Below are positions 1-6,923 of a stretch of DNA of 16,628 nt, piece after piece. Every line of letters starts with the position of its first letter. Positions within the stretch are counted from its first letter, which is position 1. This stretch comes from a bacterium (GTDB lineage Bacteria; UBA9089; UBA9088), in assembly GCA_003498085.1 (NCBI GenBank), contig DNCM01000165.1, positions 1 through 16,628 on the forward strand, read 5' to 3'. Below the pieces are notes generated by a model that worked only from the letters and a program-made list of their open reading frames with translations, had not been told where the DNA came from and did no database searches. A program made the translations under genes and the position numbers.

Positions 1-896
1 GGACCTGTTATGACATTTGTTGATGTAAGCCTATCTTGCCCAACTACTAAAATTCCACTATCTTTTTTCTCTATTGAAATACCCATATCGCGAAGCTTTG
101 CTATTGGTCCTTTAAGATGCTCATAAATTGCATTCTTTACAAAAACCCCTCCATTTGCGATTGCACCCGCCATAATGAATGTTCCTGTCTCGATCCTATC
201 TGGAATTGGCCAATATTCACAAGGTTTTAAAGAATCAACTCCGTCAATGGTTATTGTCCCGGTTCCTTCTCCTCCTATCTTTGCACCCATCTTTCTAAGA
301 AACTTTGCAAAATCAACTATTTCTGGCTCCATTGCACAATTTTCAATGATTGTTTTTCCTTCTGCAAGAACTCCTGCCATCATTATATTCTCTGTCCCTG
401 TATGCGTTGGATAGTCGAGGTAGATATCTGCTCCCCTCAATCTATCTGCTCGCAAAATTATATACCCCCCTTCTCCATTGACATCTGCAGAAAACATTTT
501 AAAACCTTTGATATGGAAGTCTATATTCCTTGTCCCTAAGCTACATCCACCAGGGAAGGAGATCTTTGCACGACCAAGCCTTGCAAGGAGTGGGGCAGAG
601 ACCAAGAATGATGCCCTAATCTGGCAGACAAGTTCATAGGGAACATCTGTTTTATTGATATTCGTTGTATCTAGCTCTAACTTTTTTGTCTCTTTATCGT
701 AAATACAATCTGCCCCAAGATGCTCAAGGATCCCAAGAAAGATAGAGACATCACTGATATCTGGGACATTATGGATGATAGTTTTCCCCTTTGCAAGGAT
801 GCTTCCTGCCATCATCGGAAGGATCGCATTCTTTGCACCATATACCTCAATTTCTCCTTCAAGTCTCTTCCCACCTTCGATTACAAATCTATCCAC
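1..896 (-). CDS. murA: UDP-N-acetylglucosamine 1-carboxyvinyltransferase MurA (C-terminus cut by window edge)
   Basis: MurA transfers enolpyruvate from PEP to UDP-GlcNAc, the first committed step of peptidoglycan synthesis, in the cytoplasm. I translated the minus strand from a GTG at 896. It opens MDRFVIEGGKRLEGEIEVYG, followed by AKN with Lys22/Asn23 at the positions known in the E. coli enzyme, and has the active-site loop FPGGCSLGTRNIDFH with the PEP-reactive Cys at residue 118. The later segments EPEIVDFAKFLRKMGAKI and PDRIETGTF are family-typical. 298 codons are visible of the usual ~420, and the window ends at the conserved NV-x-T segment, so the C-terminal ~120 residues lie outside. 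An in-frame TGA four codons upstream rules out a start before the GTG apart from ATA. A GGAG at 907-910 lies 10 nt before it. The gene overlaps the hisA stop by 8 nt, so it is co-transcribed and probably translationally coupled. Confidence 0.95.
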   Translation of the reverse strand, partial: MDRFVIEGGKRLEGEIEVYGAKNAILPMMAGSILAKGKTIIHNVPDISDVSIFLGILEHLGADCIYDKETKKLELDTTNINKTDVPYELVCQIRASFLVSAPLLARLGRAKISFPGGCSLGTRNIDFHIKGFKMFSADVNGEGGYIILRADRLRGADIYLDYPTHTGTENIMMAGVLAEGKTIIENCAMEPEIVDFAKFLRKMGAKIGGEGTGTITIDGVDSLKPCEYWPIPDRIETGTFIMAGAIANGGVFVKNAIYEHLKGPIAKLRDMGISIEKKDSGILVVGQDRLTSTNVITG

Positions 897-1614
897 TATC
901 CATCATCTCCAGTTTCATAACATCTGAGAAGTTTATCTTTTTCTCATACAATGCTTTTCCTATGATTATCCCAGCTATAGGAAGCCTCTTTAAAAAAACT
1001 ACATCAGAAAGAGAGCTTATTCCACCACTTATAATTACATTTATCGATACCTTTTCTAGAATCTCCTCAGCAAGGGAGATGTTTGGACCAGAGAGCATTC
1101 CATCCCTTTCGATGTCTGTAAGGATAATATAGGAAAGGCCAAATTCTACCATTTTTTTGATGATACTAACAGGTTTATAATCGGTTATCCTCTGCCAGCC
1201 CATGATTGCGATATTTTCCCCTTTTACATCCAAACCAACACGGACTCTTTCCCCAAACCTCAATATTGCCTTCCTCAAAAAAAGCTCATCGAGGATTGCA
1301 GATGTTCCAAGGACAGGAAATGAAATTCCAATATCCATAATTTTTTCAAGGATTTCAAAGTTCCTTATTCCCCCTCCAAACTGAACAGGGATTTTTACAG
1401 TTGAACATATTTTCTCAACTATATCAAGATTTTGTGGCTTTCCAAAAAATGCCCCATCAAGATCTACAACATGTAGTGCCTTTGCTCCCTCCTCCTTCCA
1501 TCCTAATGCAACCTCTATGGGGTCTTCAGAGTATATCTTTTGCTCATCGAACTTTCCCTGTGTAAGCCTAACGACCCTCCCCTCCCTTATATCTACTGCT
1601 GGATAGATTATCAT
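889..1614 (-). CDS. hisA: ProFAR isomerase HisA (histidine biosynthesis)
   Basis: HisA is the 1-(5-phosphoribosyl)-5-[(5-phosphoribosylamino)methylideneamino]imidazole-4-carboxamide isomerase, a (beta/alpha)8 barrel that performs the Amadori rearrangement in histidine synthesis. The 241 aa match the usual ~240-245. The general acid/base aspartates are visible as Asp8 (YPAVDIREGRVVRL) and Asp129 (VGLDVKG). Phosphate-binding glycines are in FGGGIR (79-84) and ISGGISS (196-202), and TDIERDGMLSGPN (166-178) is the family signature. No other his gene is in the window; the gene heads a unit with murA, so it is an orphan his gene. The ATG at 1614 sits 7 nt after a -10 box, with no room for a ribosome binding site, so a leaderless transcript is predicted. 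A PriA-type dual HisA/TrpF role cannot be excluded from sequence alone, but nothing suggests it. Confidence 0.95.
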   Translation of the reverse strand: MIIYPAVDIREGRVVRLTQGKFDEQKIYSEDPIEVALGWKEEGAKALHVVDLDGAFFGKPQNLDIVEKICSTVKIPVQFGGGIRNFEILEKIMDIGISFPVLGTSAILDELFLRKAILRFGERVRVGLDVKGENIAIMGWQRITDYKPVSIIKKMVEFGLSYIILTDIERDGMLSGPNISLAEEILEKVSINVIISGGISSLSDVVFLKRLPIAGIIIGKALYEKKINFSDVMKLEMMDSG

Positions 1615-1621
1615 ACGATGG

Positions 1622-1651
1622 ATTTTAAATAAAAATTAGAATTTCTGTCAA
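1622..1651 (-). promoter_or_regulatory. hisA-murA promoter, predicted leaderless
   Basis: On the minus strand, TTGACA (1651 to 1646) is followed by an 18 bp spacer and TAAAAT (1627 to 1622). Only 7 nt (1621 to 1615) separate the -10 box from the hisA ATG, so transcription should start at or within a base of the start codon. The -35 box matches the sigma70-type consensus exactly and the -10 box matches at 5 of 6 positions. The assignment is from sequence only. Confidence 0.75.
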
Positions 1652-1721
1652 TAATTTTCTTTTTCTTCTTTCTTCAGAAGGATATGTCTATACCCATCTT
1701 GGGTTCAAAATTATAGTTGCT

Positions 1722-1750
1722 TTGACATAGAAAAAGAATAGTGATATCAT
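1722..1750 (+). promoter_or_regulatory. lpxK promoter, predicted leaderless
   Basis: TTGACA (1722-1727), a 17 bp spacer and TATCAT (1745-1750). The lpxK ATG begins at 1758 after 7 nt, so the predicted start of transcription is at the start codon. No Shine-Dalgarno sequence is present. It is divergent from the hisA promoter, with about 70 bp between the two -35 boxes in a 143 bp intergenic region that holds nothing else recognisable. Confidence 0.75.
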
Positions 1751-1757
1751 ATTAAAA

Positions 1758-2711
1758 ATGACGAGTAGGTTCTCTATGGTTCTATATCCCATTGAAGGAT
1801 TGTACAAGGTCGGGGTATTTCTCCATCAAAGACTGAGCAGACCGAAAAAACTTCCTTGTTTTGTTATCTCCATTGGAAATATCACAACTGGTGGGACTGG
1901 AAAGACAGAGTATGTTCTAAAGGTTGCAAATATGCTTCTACATAGAAAGATTTGCATTTTAACCCGCGGATATAAAGGAAAGTATGAAAACAGAATGGCT
2001 ATCGTTAATAAAGATATGGAAGATGCCGGAGATGAGGCATTGATGATAGCAAATAGATGCTCCTTTCCTATAATCGTTGGAAAAAATAGGAAAAAAACAG
2101 CCCAATTTGCAATAGATGAATTTGGAGCAGATACAGTAATCTTGGATGATGGCTTTCAGTATTATGGACTTTATTATGATTTGAATATTCTGCTCATAAA
2201 TGGGACAAATCCATTTGGAAACTACCATCTTTTGCCCTGTGGCATTTTAAGAGAACCTATCTCTGGAATAAAGAGGGCGGATGTAATAATTGTAACAAAG
2301 AAGCCGCCAGATAAAACGCTCATTGAAAAAATAAGGGAATACAACAAAAAATCGCCGATATTTGAGGCTTATTATGAACCTGAAAATTTGATAGATGATA
2401 GTGGAAATATATATCCCCTATCAATTCTTTCTGGAAAGAAAGTTTTTGCAGTATCGGGGATAGGAGATCCTTTTTCCTTTGAGGAAACTTTGAAAGAACT
2501 TGGTTCCTATGTCTTTCCAATGAAATTCCCAGACCACCATTTTTTTCGTAAGAAAGATATAAAAAAAATAAAAGAAAAAGCAAAAGATTTTGACATTATC
2601 GTTTCGACTTTAAAAGATAAACAAAGATTAAAAGGTAGGGTTCAGTGCCTTTTTCTTGTTGTCTCCCTCAAGATAAAGAACGAAGAAGAATTTGCAAAAC
2701 TCCTTCCTTAA
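1758..2711 (+). CDS. lpxK: Tetraacyldisaccharide 4'-kinase LpxK
   Basis: LpxK phosphorylates the 4' position of the lipid A precursor at the inner face of the cytoplasmic membrane, so its presence argues for an LPS outer membrane. The 317 aa are near the family length. The N-terminal membrane-associating helix (about residues 7-25) precedes ISIGNITTGGTGKTE (P-loop near 45-50). Then come LTRGYKGK, GDEALM (Asp near 93, equivalent to the catalytic-dyad Asp of Aquifex LpxK), DDGFQY (near 131-136), NPFGNYHLLPCGILREP and FPDHHFF (dyad His). The usual DDGFQH is DDGFQY here, a mild deviation. The gene stands alone behind a strong promoter and no other lpx gene is nearby. The ATG at 1758 is supported by the spacing to the -10 box; a downstream ATG at codon 7 is a less likely alternative. 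Confidence 0.93.
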   Translation: MTSRFSMVLYPIEGLYKVGVFLHQRLSRPKKLPCFVISIGNITTGGTGKTEYVLKVANMLLHRKICILTRGYKGKYENRMAIVNKDMEDAGDEALMIANRCSFPIIVGKNRKKTAQFAIDEFGADTVILDDGFQYYGLYYDLNILLINGTNPFGNYHLLPCGILREPISGIKRADVIIVTKKPPDKTLIEKIREYNKKSPIFEAYYEPENLIDDSGNIYPLSILSGKKVFAVSGIGDPFSFEETLKELGSYVFPMKFPDHHFFRKKDIKKIKEKAKDFDIIVSTLKDKQRLKGRVQCLFLVVSLKIKNEEEFAKLLP

Positions 2712-2910
2712 TTAAATAATTTGGACAGATTATCCTTTATTCCTTTATTCATTCCAAATAATTTGAAATAATGAGAAGTTGCTGGCTTTTATATCTTGAG
2801 TGGTTAAGTTATATATTCCCCATCTGGAACCATTTTTATTGCCGATATATTCTGAATTTGGTATAATAAAATTTCGGTATATGTAGAAAGTATAAAAAAT
2901 ATAAATATCA
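2712..2910 (+). other. AT-rich spacer with no recognisable gene
   Basis: This stretch lies between lpxK and the small ORF. Stops are frequent in all frames. The 10-mer AAATAATTTG occurs twice (2714-2723 and 2756-2765), and a plausible promoter lies near 2839-2867. I see no RNA gene, terminator or coding remnant. Confidence 0.6.
2839..2867 (+). promoter_or_regulatory. Candidate promoter for the small ORF/MNT/HEPN unit
   Basis: TTGCCG (2839-2844), a 17 bp spacer and a perfect TATAAT (2862-2867). Transcription would begin near 2874, leaving a leader of about 37 nt before the ATG at 2911. It differs from the other promoters here, which are placed for leaderless transcripts, and its -35 box is only 4 of 6. 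Confidence 0.4.
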
Positions 2911-3066
2911 ATGAAGCAAAGTACTCAGAAATCAATAGAAAGAGAATTTTGTGATGCTATGAATTTTGAAATGGATCGCGAAGTGATAAGGTTCTTTTAT
3001 GAAAAGACAAAAACTCTAAGGAAGTGGACAAACGACTACTATAGATATAGCAGGAAATTAATGTAG
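2911..3066 (+). CDS. Small hypothetical protein (51 aa) upstream of the MNT/HEPN pair
   Basis: An ATG at 2911 opens 51 codons ending in TAG at 3064-3066. The peptide begins MKQSTQKSIEREFCDAMNF and is charged, aromatic-rich in its second half (RKWTNDYYRYSRK) and lacks a signal peptide or membrane segment. It ends 13 nt before the nucleotidyltransferase ATG, so the two could share a transcript. I do not recognise the family. It could be a real small component of the toxin-antitoxin-like locus, a remnant of an older gene, or chance. No clear ribosome binding site precedes it; TATAAA at 2900-2905 is close to the ATG, but I find no matching -35. Confidence 0.4.
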   Translation: MKQSTQKSIEREFCDAMNFEMDREVIRFFYEKTKTLRKWTNDYYRYSRKLM

Positions 3067-3079
3067 GGTTTAAATAAAA

Positions 3080-3427
3080 ATGGAGAAAAATTTAAAAGTT
3101 AATGATGAATACAAGATACTTCTTGAGAAAGAGTTGAAAAGAATTGTCCAAAACATAAAACTTAACTACAATCCAAACAAAATTATCCTATTTGGTTCTT
3201 TAGCTGATGGGAAACCAAGTAGAGAAAGTGATATTGATCTTATAGTGATTAAAGAGACAAAAGAAAATCCTTGGAAAAGAATAGAAAAAGTAGATTGCTT
3301 CATTGACCATAGTATCCCTGTTGAATTATTAGTATATACCCCAGAAGAAATTGAAGAGCGGATAAGGATGAATGATTTCTTTGTGAAGGAGATACTTGAG
3401 AAAGGAAAGGTTCTTTATGAAAGATGA
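3080..3427 (+). CDS. MNT-type nucleotidyltransferase domain protein (type VII antitoxin-like)
   Basis: This is a minimal nucleotidyltransferase of the DNA polymerase beta superfamily, 115 aa. The signature GS-x10-D-x-D is exact: G39 S40 in LFGSLADG and D51/D53 in ESDIDLIVI. A third acidic residue is probably E82 in PVELLVYT. In the MntA/HepT family such proteins act as antitoxins by adenylylating the HEPN partner, and the next gene encodes a HEPN protein overlapping this one by 11 nt, which supports that role. All three metal-binding acids appear present, so the enzyme looks active. A weak AGGG lies 11 nt before the ATG. The pair occupies an otherwise spacer-like part of the window, consistent with an accessory insertion. 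A role outside toxin-antitoxin cannot be excluded, since MNT/HEPN pairs are widespread and many are uncharacterised. Confidence 0.85.
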   Translation: MEKNLKVNDEYKILLEKELKRIVQNIKLNYNPNKIILFGSLADGKPSRESDIDLIVIKETKENPWKRIEKVDCFIDHSIPVELLVYTPEEIEERIRMNDFFVKEILEKGKVLYER

Positions 3428-3821
3428 ATATAGAGAAATAGCTATTGAGTGGCTTAATAAAGCTAATAGTGACCTAAACTTTGCCAAAGCAAGTTTTGAA
3501 GAATTTGATGACTTTTATTCTCAAATGTGTATCTTATCCCATGATGCAGTAGAAAAATACCTTAAAGCCTATATAGTTTCTTGCGGCGTAAAACCAGAAA
3601 GGATCCATGATTTAGTTGCATTATTAAACGAGTGTGCAAGACTTTCAACGAATCCAACAGATTTCAAAAATCAAGAAGAAGGGTGTAGAAAATTAAATCG
3701 TTATTATACTCCTTTGAAATACCCCTCTCATTATCCAATAGTAACTAAAGAGCAAGCTAAGGAAGCCATCGATACTGCAGTTCATATTAGTAAATTCATA
3801 AAGGAGCAGATTGGAGTGTAA
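3417..3821 (+). CDS. HEPN domain protein (type VII toxin-like partner)
   Basis: A 134 aa HEPN-family (PF05168-type) protein. The family pattern is visible as HDAVEKYLKAYIVSCGVKP (42-60), followed by ERIHDLVALL (61-70) and LKYPSHYP near 100-107. HEPN proteins paired with MNT enzymes are RNases or RNA-binding toxins. The usual R-x4-6-H catalytic motif is not found at any Arg/His spacing in this sequence, and a Lys (LKYP) sits where many relatives have RYP. It may therefore be catalytically atypical. I chose the ATG at 3417 because AAAGGAAAGG ends 6 nt before it; an in-frame ATG at 3396 would add seven residues deeper in the upstream gene. The start overlaps the end of the nucleotidyltransferase gene by 11 nt, so the pair is co-expressed. 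Confidence 0.82.
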   Translation: MKDEYREIAIEWLNKANSDLNFAKASFEEFDDFYSQMCILSHDAVEKYLKAYIVSCGVKPERIHDLVALLNECARLSTNPTDFKNQEEGCRKLNRYYTPLKYPSHYPIVTKEQAKEAIDTAVHISKFIKEQIGV

Positions 3822-3846
3822 GTTAAAAAATATGAAAATCTGTATG

Positions 3847-3866
3847 ATAGGTAAATATTCACCTAT
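3847..3866. promoter_or_regulatory. 20 bp near-perfect palindrome (possible operator)
   Basis: ATAGGTAAATATTCACCTAT equals its own reverse complement except for one symmetric pair of positions (7 and 14). It lies 26 nt past the HEPN stop and 46 nt before the CoaE-archease ATG. No T-run follows, so it does not look like an intrinsic terminator. The symmetry and position suggest a transcription-factor site, but no factor can be named. Confidence 0.4.
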
Positions 3867-3898
3867 AGAAGGTAGAGTTTCATCTCAAACTTGATTTG

Positions 3899-3904
3899 TA
3901 TATT
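3899..3904 (+). promoter_or_regulatory. Weak -10 candidate before the CoaE-archease gene
   Basis: TATATT at 3899-3904 is followed by 7 nt and the ATG at 3912, the same -10-to-start distance as in the leaderless genes of this window. No good -35 hexamer lies 16-18 bp upstream, so the call rests on spacing and on the absence of a Shine-Dalgarno sequence. Confidence 0.3.
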
Positions 3905-3911
3905 TAAATTT

Positions 3912-4850
3912 ATGGTTCTTGGGCTTACTGGAAAGATTGGAGTAGGAAAGACAACTGTTTCAAAAATATTTGAGAAAAAAGGATTTTTTATCGTTGATGC
4001 AGATAGTATTTGCCATTCTATCTTAAAAGAAAATAAAGAAAAAATAGAAAAAATATTTGGAACAAGCAATAGAAAAAACCTTGCCGATATAGTCTTTAGA
4101 GACAAAAAAAAGCTTAAGAAGCTTGAAAGTATTCTCCATCCACATCTTATAAGAAAAATAAGAAAGATAATAAAAGAGAAAAAAGAAAAAATTCTTGTTG
4201 TTGCACCGTTATTGCTTGAAACAGGTCTAAATAAGCTTGTTGAAAAAAGGATACTCGTTGTATGTAAGAAAAAGATAATATTAGAAAGGCTGAAAAAAAT
4301 AGGTTGGAAGATATCTGATGTAGAAAGGAGGATTAAGTTTCAACCAAAGGATGAAGAAAGAAGGCCCTATGTTGATTTTATAATTGATAATAACGAAGAG
4401 AGGTCTTCCTTAGATAGTCGGGTTGATGAAATCTTGGACAGGCTAAAGTTTAAGTTTATTGAACATACAGCAGACATTGGTATTGTTGCATACGGAAGGA
4501 CAAAAGAAGAGGCATTTTCAAACACAAGCTATGGAATGTTTTCTATTCTGGCAGATCTATCGAATGTTAGGACTATTGAAAAAAAAGAGGTCTTTGCAAA
4601 AGGGAGGAATAACGAAGAGCTCCTTGTAAATTATCTCTCCGAGCTCCTCTATTGCTTTACAAAAGATGGGCTTCTCCTAAGAGAATTTGAAACAAAGATC
4701 AAAAAAGGCAGGGTACATACAGTAGCTTTTGGTGAAAAACTGAACAAATCCCACAGATTAAGAATGGAAATAAAGACCGTGACCTATTTTAATATAAAAG
4801 TTGAAAAGAGAAAAAAAGATTGGGAAACAATGGTTATTTTTGATGTTTAA
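3912..4850 (+). CDS. Fused dephospho-CoA kinase (CoaE)-archease protein
   Basis: One uninterrupted 312 aa frame with two domains. Residues 1-~176 are CoaE, which phosphorylates dephospho-CoA in the last step of CoA synthesis. Visible parts are the P-loop GLTGKIGVGKTT (4-15), VDADS (28-32), NRKNLADIVFRD, LESILHPHLIRKI, VVAPLLLETGL and DFIIDNN. Residues ~181-312 are archease, the cofactor that activates the RtcB RNA ligase. It runs FIEHTADIGIVAYGRTKEEA (metal-ligand Asp188), GMFSILADL, EELLVNYLSELLYCF, KTVTYF and the terminal VIFDV with Asp311, so it is complete. The CoaE part is short (usual ~200) because the segment before NRKNLA and the last helix are trimmed. No stop or in-frame start codon lies at the junction, which argues for a genuine fusion. 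The ATG at 3912 fits the CoaE N-terminus; a TTG at 3891 would add seven residues. RtcB is not in the window. Confidence 0.88.
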   Translation: MVLGLTGKIGVGKTTVSKIFEKKGFFIVDADSICHSILKENKEKIEKIFGTSNRKNLADIVFRDKKKLKKLESILHPHLIRKIRKIIKEKKEKILVVAPLLLETGLNKLVEKRILVVCKKKIILERLKKIGWKISDVERRIKFQPKDEERRPYVDFIIDNNEERSSLDSRVDEILDRLKFKFIEHTADIGIVAYGRTKEEAFSNTSYGMFSILADLSNVRTIEKKEVFAKGRNNEELLVNYLSELLYCFTKDGLLLREFETKIKKGRVHTVAFGEKLNKSHRLRMEIKTVTYFNIKVEKRKKDWETMVIFDV

Positions 4851-4853
4851 AAA

Positions 4854-4882
4854 TTGACAAAAATAGTAAGATTTAATAAAAT
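4854..4882 (+). promoter_or_regulatory. secG-SBP-thyX promoter, predicted leaderless
   Basis: TTGACA (4854-4859) begins 4 nt after the CoaE-archease stop. A 17 bp spacer leads to TAAAAT (4877-4882), and the secG ATG follows after 6 nt at 4889. The predicted start of transcription is at the ATG, and no ribosome binding site exists. Confidence 0.75.
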
Positions 4883-4888
4883 TTAGAT

Positions 4889-5200
4889 ATGTTAATTATA
4901 TTTTTTACATTTCTTTATATTACTATTGCTATTCTTTTGGTCTTTATTATCCTCCTTCAGACAGGAAGGGGTGGAGGTATTGCAGCTGCATTTGGTGGAG
5001 CAACAGTTGAAAGTATATTTGGGACAAGAAGGATGGATATTATAACGAAGGCAACCGTTGTCTTAGGGGCTTTGTTCATGATCCTTTCTATATTGCTTGT
5101 TAGGATGGGACCAACATCCTTGATCAAAATGAAGGGTGCCCCAAAAGGTGAAAGACCAGGAATTGTCCAACCCCAAGAATCCCCAGCACCACAACCATAA
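4889..5200 (+). CDS. secG: Preprotein translocase subunit SecG
   Basis: SecG is the small inner-membrane partner of SecYE that helps protein export. The 103 aa contain two hydrophobic helices (about 2-23 and 50-71) separated by the conserved loop LLQTGRGGGIAAAFGG, with SIFGTRR before the second helix. This loop is diagnostic of SecG. The C-terminal ~30 residues are Pro/Gly-rich and hydrophilic. The gene is the first of a tight cluster with a solute-binding protein and thyX. The ATG directly follows a -10 box, so translation is predicted from a leaderless mRNA. Confidence 0.93.
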   Translation: MLIIFFTFLYITIAILLVFIILLQTGRGGGIAAAFGGATVESIFGTRRMDIITKATVVLGALFMILSILLVRMGPTSLIKMKGAPKGERPGIVQPQESPAPQP

Positions 5201-5201
5201 G

Positions 5202-6923
5202 ATGAAAAAAATTCTATTAGTCCTTCTTATTTTGCTTATTGCTTCTGACATCCATCCGAAGAGGATTAAGAAGAAACAGAAGGAAAGAGTAGCAACGAAG
5301 AAAAATGCCCTTTTTATTTCAACAACATCTGATCCAAAATCCTTTAACCTTATAATTTCAAACGAAACATCAACAACTGATGTCCTCTCATTTTTGTTTG
5401 AGGGTCTGATAGAGACAGATGGTGTAACAACAAAAGTAAAGCCTTGCCTTGCAAAATCCTGGAGAATAAGCAGAGATGGAAAGAGATGGATATTTAATTT
5501 AAGGGATGATGTCTTTTGGTTTGACGGGGTCCCATTTACAGCAGACGATGTTTTATTTACATACAATAGCTTAATCTATAACGATGATATTCCGACATCT
5601 ACTAGGGATATTATGACTGTTGATGGAAAAAAATTCATTGTTAAAAAACTTGGAACCTGGACCGTTGAGTTTATCCTGCCAAAGCCATTTGCTCCATTTT
5701 TAAGACAGGTTGGCTCTGCTATATTGCCAAAACATATCCTTGAGGAATCTGTTTTAAAGAAAGAATTTACATCAACCTGGGGTGTTGATACATCACCAAG
5801 AAAGCTTATAGGAACAGGACCATTTATGATGACAGAATATAGGGTAGGAGAAAGGATAGTCTATATAAAAAATCCAAACTATTGGAAGATTGATAAAGAT
5901 GGAAATAAACTTCCATACATCGAAAAAATAGTCATGCTCATTGTCCCTGACAGAGAAGCACAGCTTGCAAGCTTTAAGGCAGGTGAGATTGATACCCTGT
6001 CTGTGATGGGAAAGGATTGGCAAGGGCTTTATGAGAAACAAGAAGAAGGGAATTATACATTATACAACTGTGGTCCTGCATTTGGAACAACATTCCTTGT
6101 ATTTAATCAAAGTCCAATATATTGCAAAGAACCAAAGTTTTCATGGTTTTTAAATCTATCATTTAGAAAAGCGGTTGCCCATTGTATAGATAAGCAAACG
6201 ATTATAAACAATGTAATGTTTAGTTTTGGATTTCCTCAAGATTCTGCAATGGAAGAAGCGGCTGGATTTTTCTATAATCCAGATGTTATAAAATATGGAT
6301 ACAACCTTAGAAAGGCAAGGATGATATTAGACCAAATTGGATTTAAAGATAGAGATGGCGATGGAATAAGGGAAGATAGAAGAGGGAATCCTATAAAATT
6401 TACCCTCATAACGAATGCAGAGAATACCCAGAGAAAAGATATTGGTGCAATCATTGCAAAGGATTTAAGGGATATTGGTCTTGATGTTACTTTTGCTCCA
6501 ATAGATTTCAACAAGCTTGTTGAGATGCTCACATCGTCAAGAAACTGGGATTGTGCCCTAATTGGACTTACGGGTGGGATTGAACCACATTTTGGAAAAA
6601 ATGTCTGGGAATCAACAGGACAACTGCATATATTCAACTCTATGCCTCAAGATGAAAAACAAAAAGCAATTTGGGAAAAACACCTTACATCTTGGGAAAA
6701 AGAGGTCGATGAAATATTCAATAAAGGGGTACAAGAACTTGATGAAAACAAAAGAAAGATACTTTACGATAAATGGCAATTATTAGTTTCTAAAAACCTT
6801 CCTCTTATCTATACAGTAAACCCATCAGCTTTATATGCCGTCAAAAATAGGCTTAAAAATATCCACCCAACTGCATATGGTGGTGTTCTCCATAACCTGG
6901 AGGAAATAAAGCTTGAGGATTAA
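5202..6923 (+). CDS. ABC transporter extracellular solute-binding protein (family 5, peptide/oligopeptide type)
   Basis: A 573 aa protein of the SBP_bac_5 family (DppA/OppA-like), which captures peptides or other solutes in the periplasm for an ABC importer. The N-terminus is a signal peptide (MKKILLVLLILLIASDIHP) without a lipobox cysteine, followed by a basic stretch (KRIKKKQKER). Family segments include PCLAKSWRISRDGKRWIFNL (81-100), FDGVPFTADDVLFTYNSL (107-124), IGTGPFMM and FRKAVAHCID. No permease or ATPase gene is adjacent, so the substrate cannot be named. The start was put at the ATG one base after the secG stop, because earlier in-frame codons lie inside secG and lack signal-peptide character. 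There is no Shine-Dalgarno sequence; translation is probably coupled to secG. The end overlaps thyX by 11 nt. Confidence 0.88.
   Translation: MKKILLVLLILLIASDIHPKRIKKKQKERVATKKNALFISTTSDPKSFNLIISNETSTTDVLSFLFEGLIETDGVTTKVKPCLAKSWRISRDGKRWIFNLRDDVFWFDGVPFTADDVLFTYNSLIYNDDIPTSTRDIMTVDGKKFIVKKLGTWTVEFILPKPFAPFLRQVGSAILPKHILEESVLKKEFTSTWGVDTSPRKLIGTGPFMMTEYRVGERIVYIKNPNYWKIDKDGNKLPYIEKIVMLIVPDREAQLASFKAGEIDTLSVMGKDWQGLYEKQEEGNYTLYNCGPAFGTTFLVFNQSPIYCKEPKFSWFLNLSFRKAVAHCIDKQTIINNVMFSFGFPQDSAMEEAAGFFYNPDVIKYGYNLRKARMILDQIGFKDRDGDGIREDRRGNPIKFTLITNAENTQRKDIGAIIAKDLRDIGLDVTFAPIDFNKLVEMLTSSRNWDCALIGLTGGIEPHFGKNVWESTGQLHIFNSMPQDEKQKAIWEKHLTSWEKEVDEIFNKGVQELDENKRKILYDKWQLLVSKNLPLIYTVNPSALYAVKNRLKNIHPTAYGGVLHNLEEIKLED
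6899..6904 (+). promoter_or_regulatory. thyX Shine-Dalgarno sequence supporting a TTG start
   Basis: GGAGGA, inside the end of the solute-binding-protein gene, lies 8-9 nt before the TTG at 6913. It decides this unusual start codon; no ATG or GTG is available in frame nearby. Confidence 0.7.

Noticed and set aside
889..1614. HisA as a bifunctional HisA/TrpF (PriA-type) enzyme
   Set aside because: The residues fit ordinary HisA and no evidence points to TrpF activity; absence of trpF cannot be judged from this window.
2714..2765. Repeated 10-mer AAATAATTTG (2714-2723, 2756-2765)
   Set aside because: Such AT-rich 10-mers recur by chance in this composition, and no longer unit or mobile-element boundary is visible.
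3396..3416. ATG at 3396 as the HEPN start
   Set aside because: The ATG at 3417 has AAAGGAAAGG at good spacing and the shorter protein matches the family start; the upstream ATG has only a weak site.
3891..3911. TTG at 3891 as start of the CoaE-archease gene
   Set aside because: It adds seven residues (ICIFKF etc.) before the conserved VLGLTG start of CoaE, has no Shine-Dalgarno sequence, and overlaps the -10 candidate.
4435..4450. Possible frameshift or missing stop joining two separate genes
   Set aside because: Both domains are in the same frame, both keep their conserved ends, and no in-frame ATG/GTG/TTG lies at the junction for a separate archease. Sequencing error is not needed to explain the fusion.
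5136..5201. Longer N-terminus for the solute-binding protein beginning inside secG
   Set aside because: The 22 extra residues (MPQKVKDQEL...) are hydrophilic and would bury the clear signal peptide that starts at 5202.
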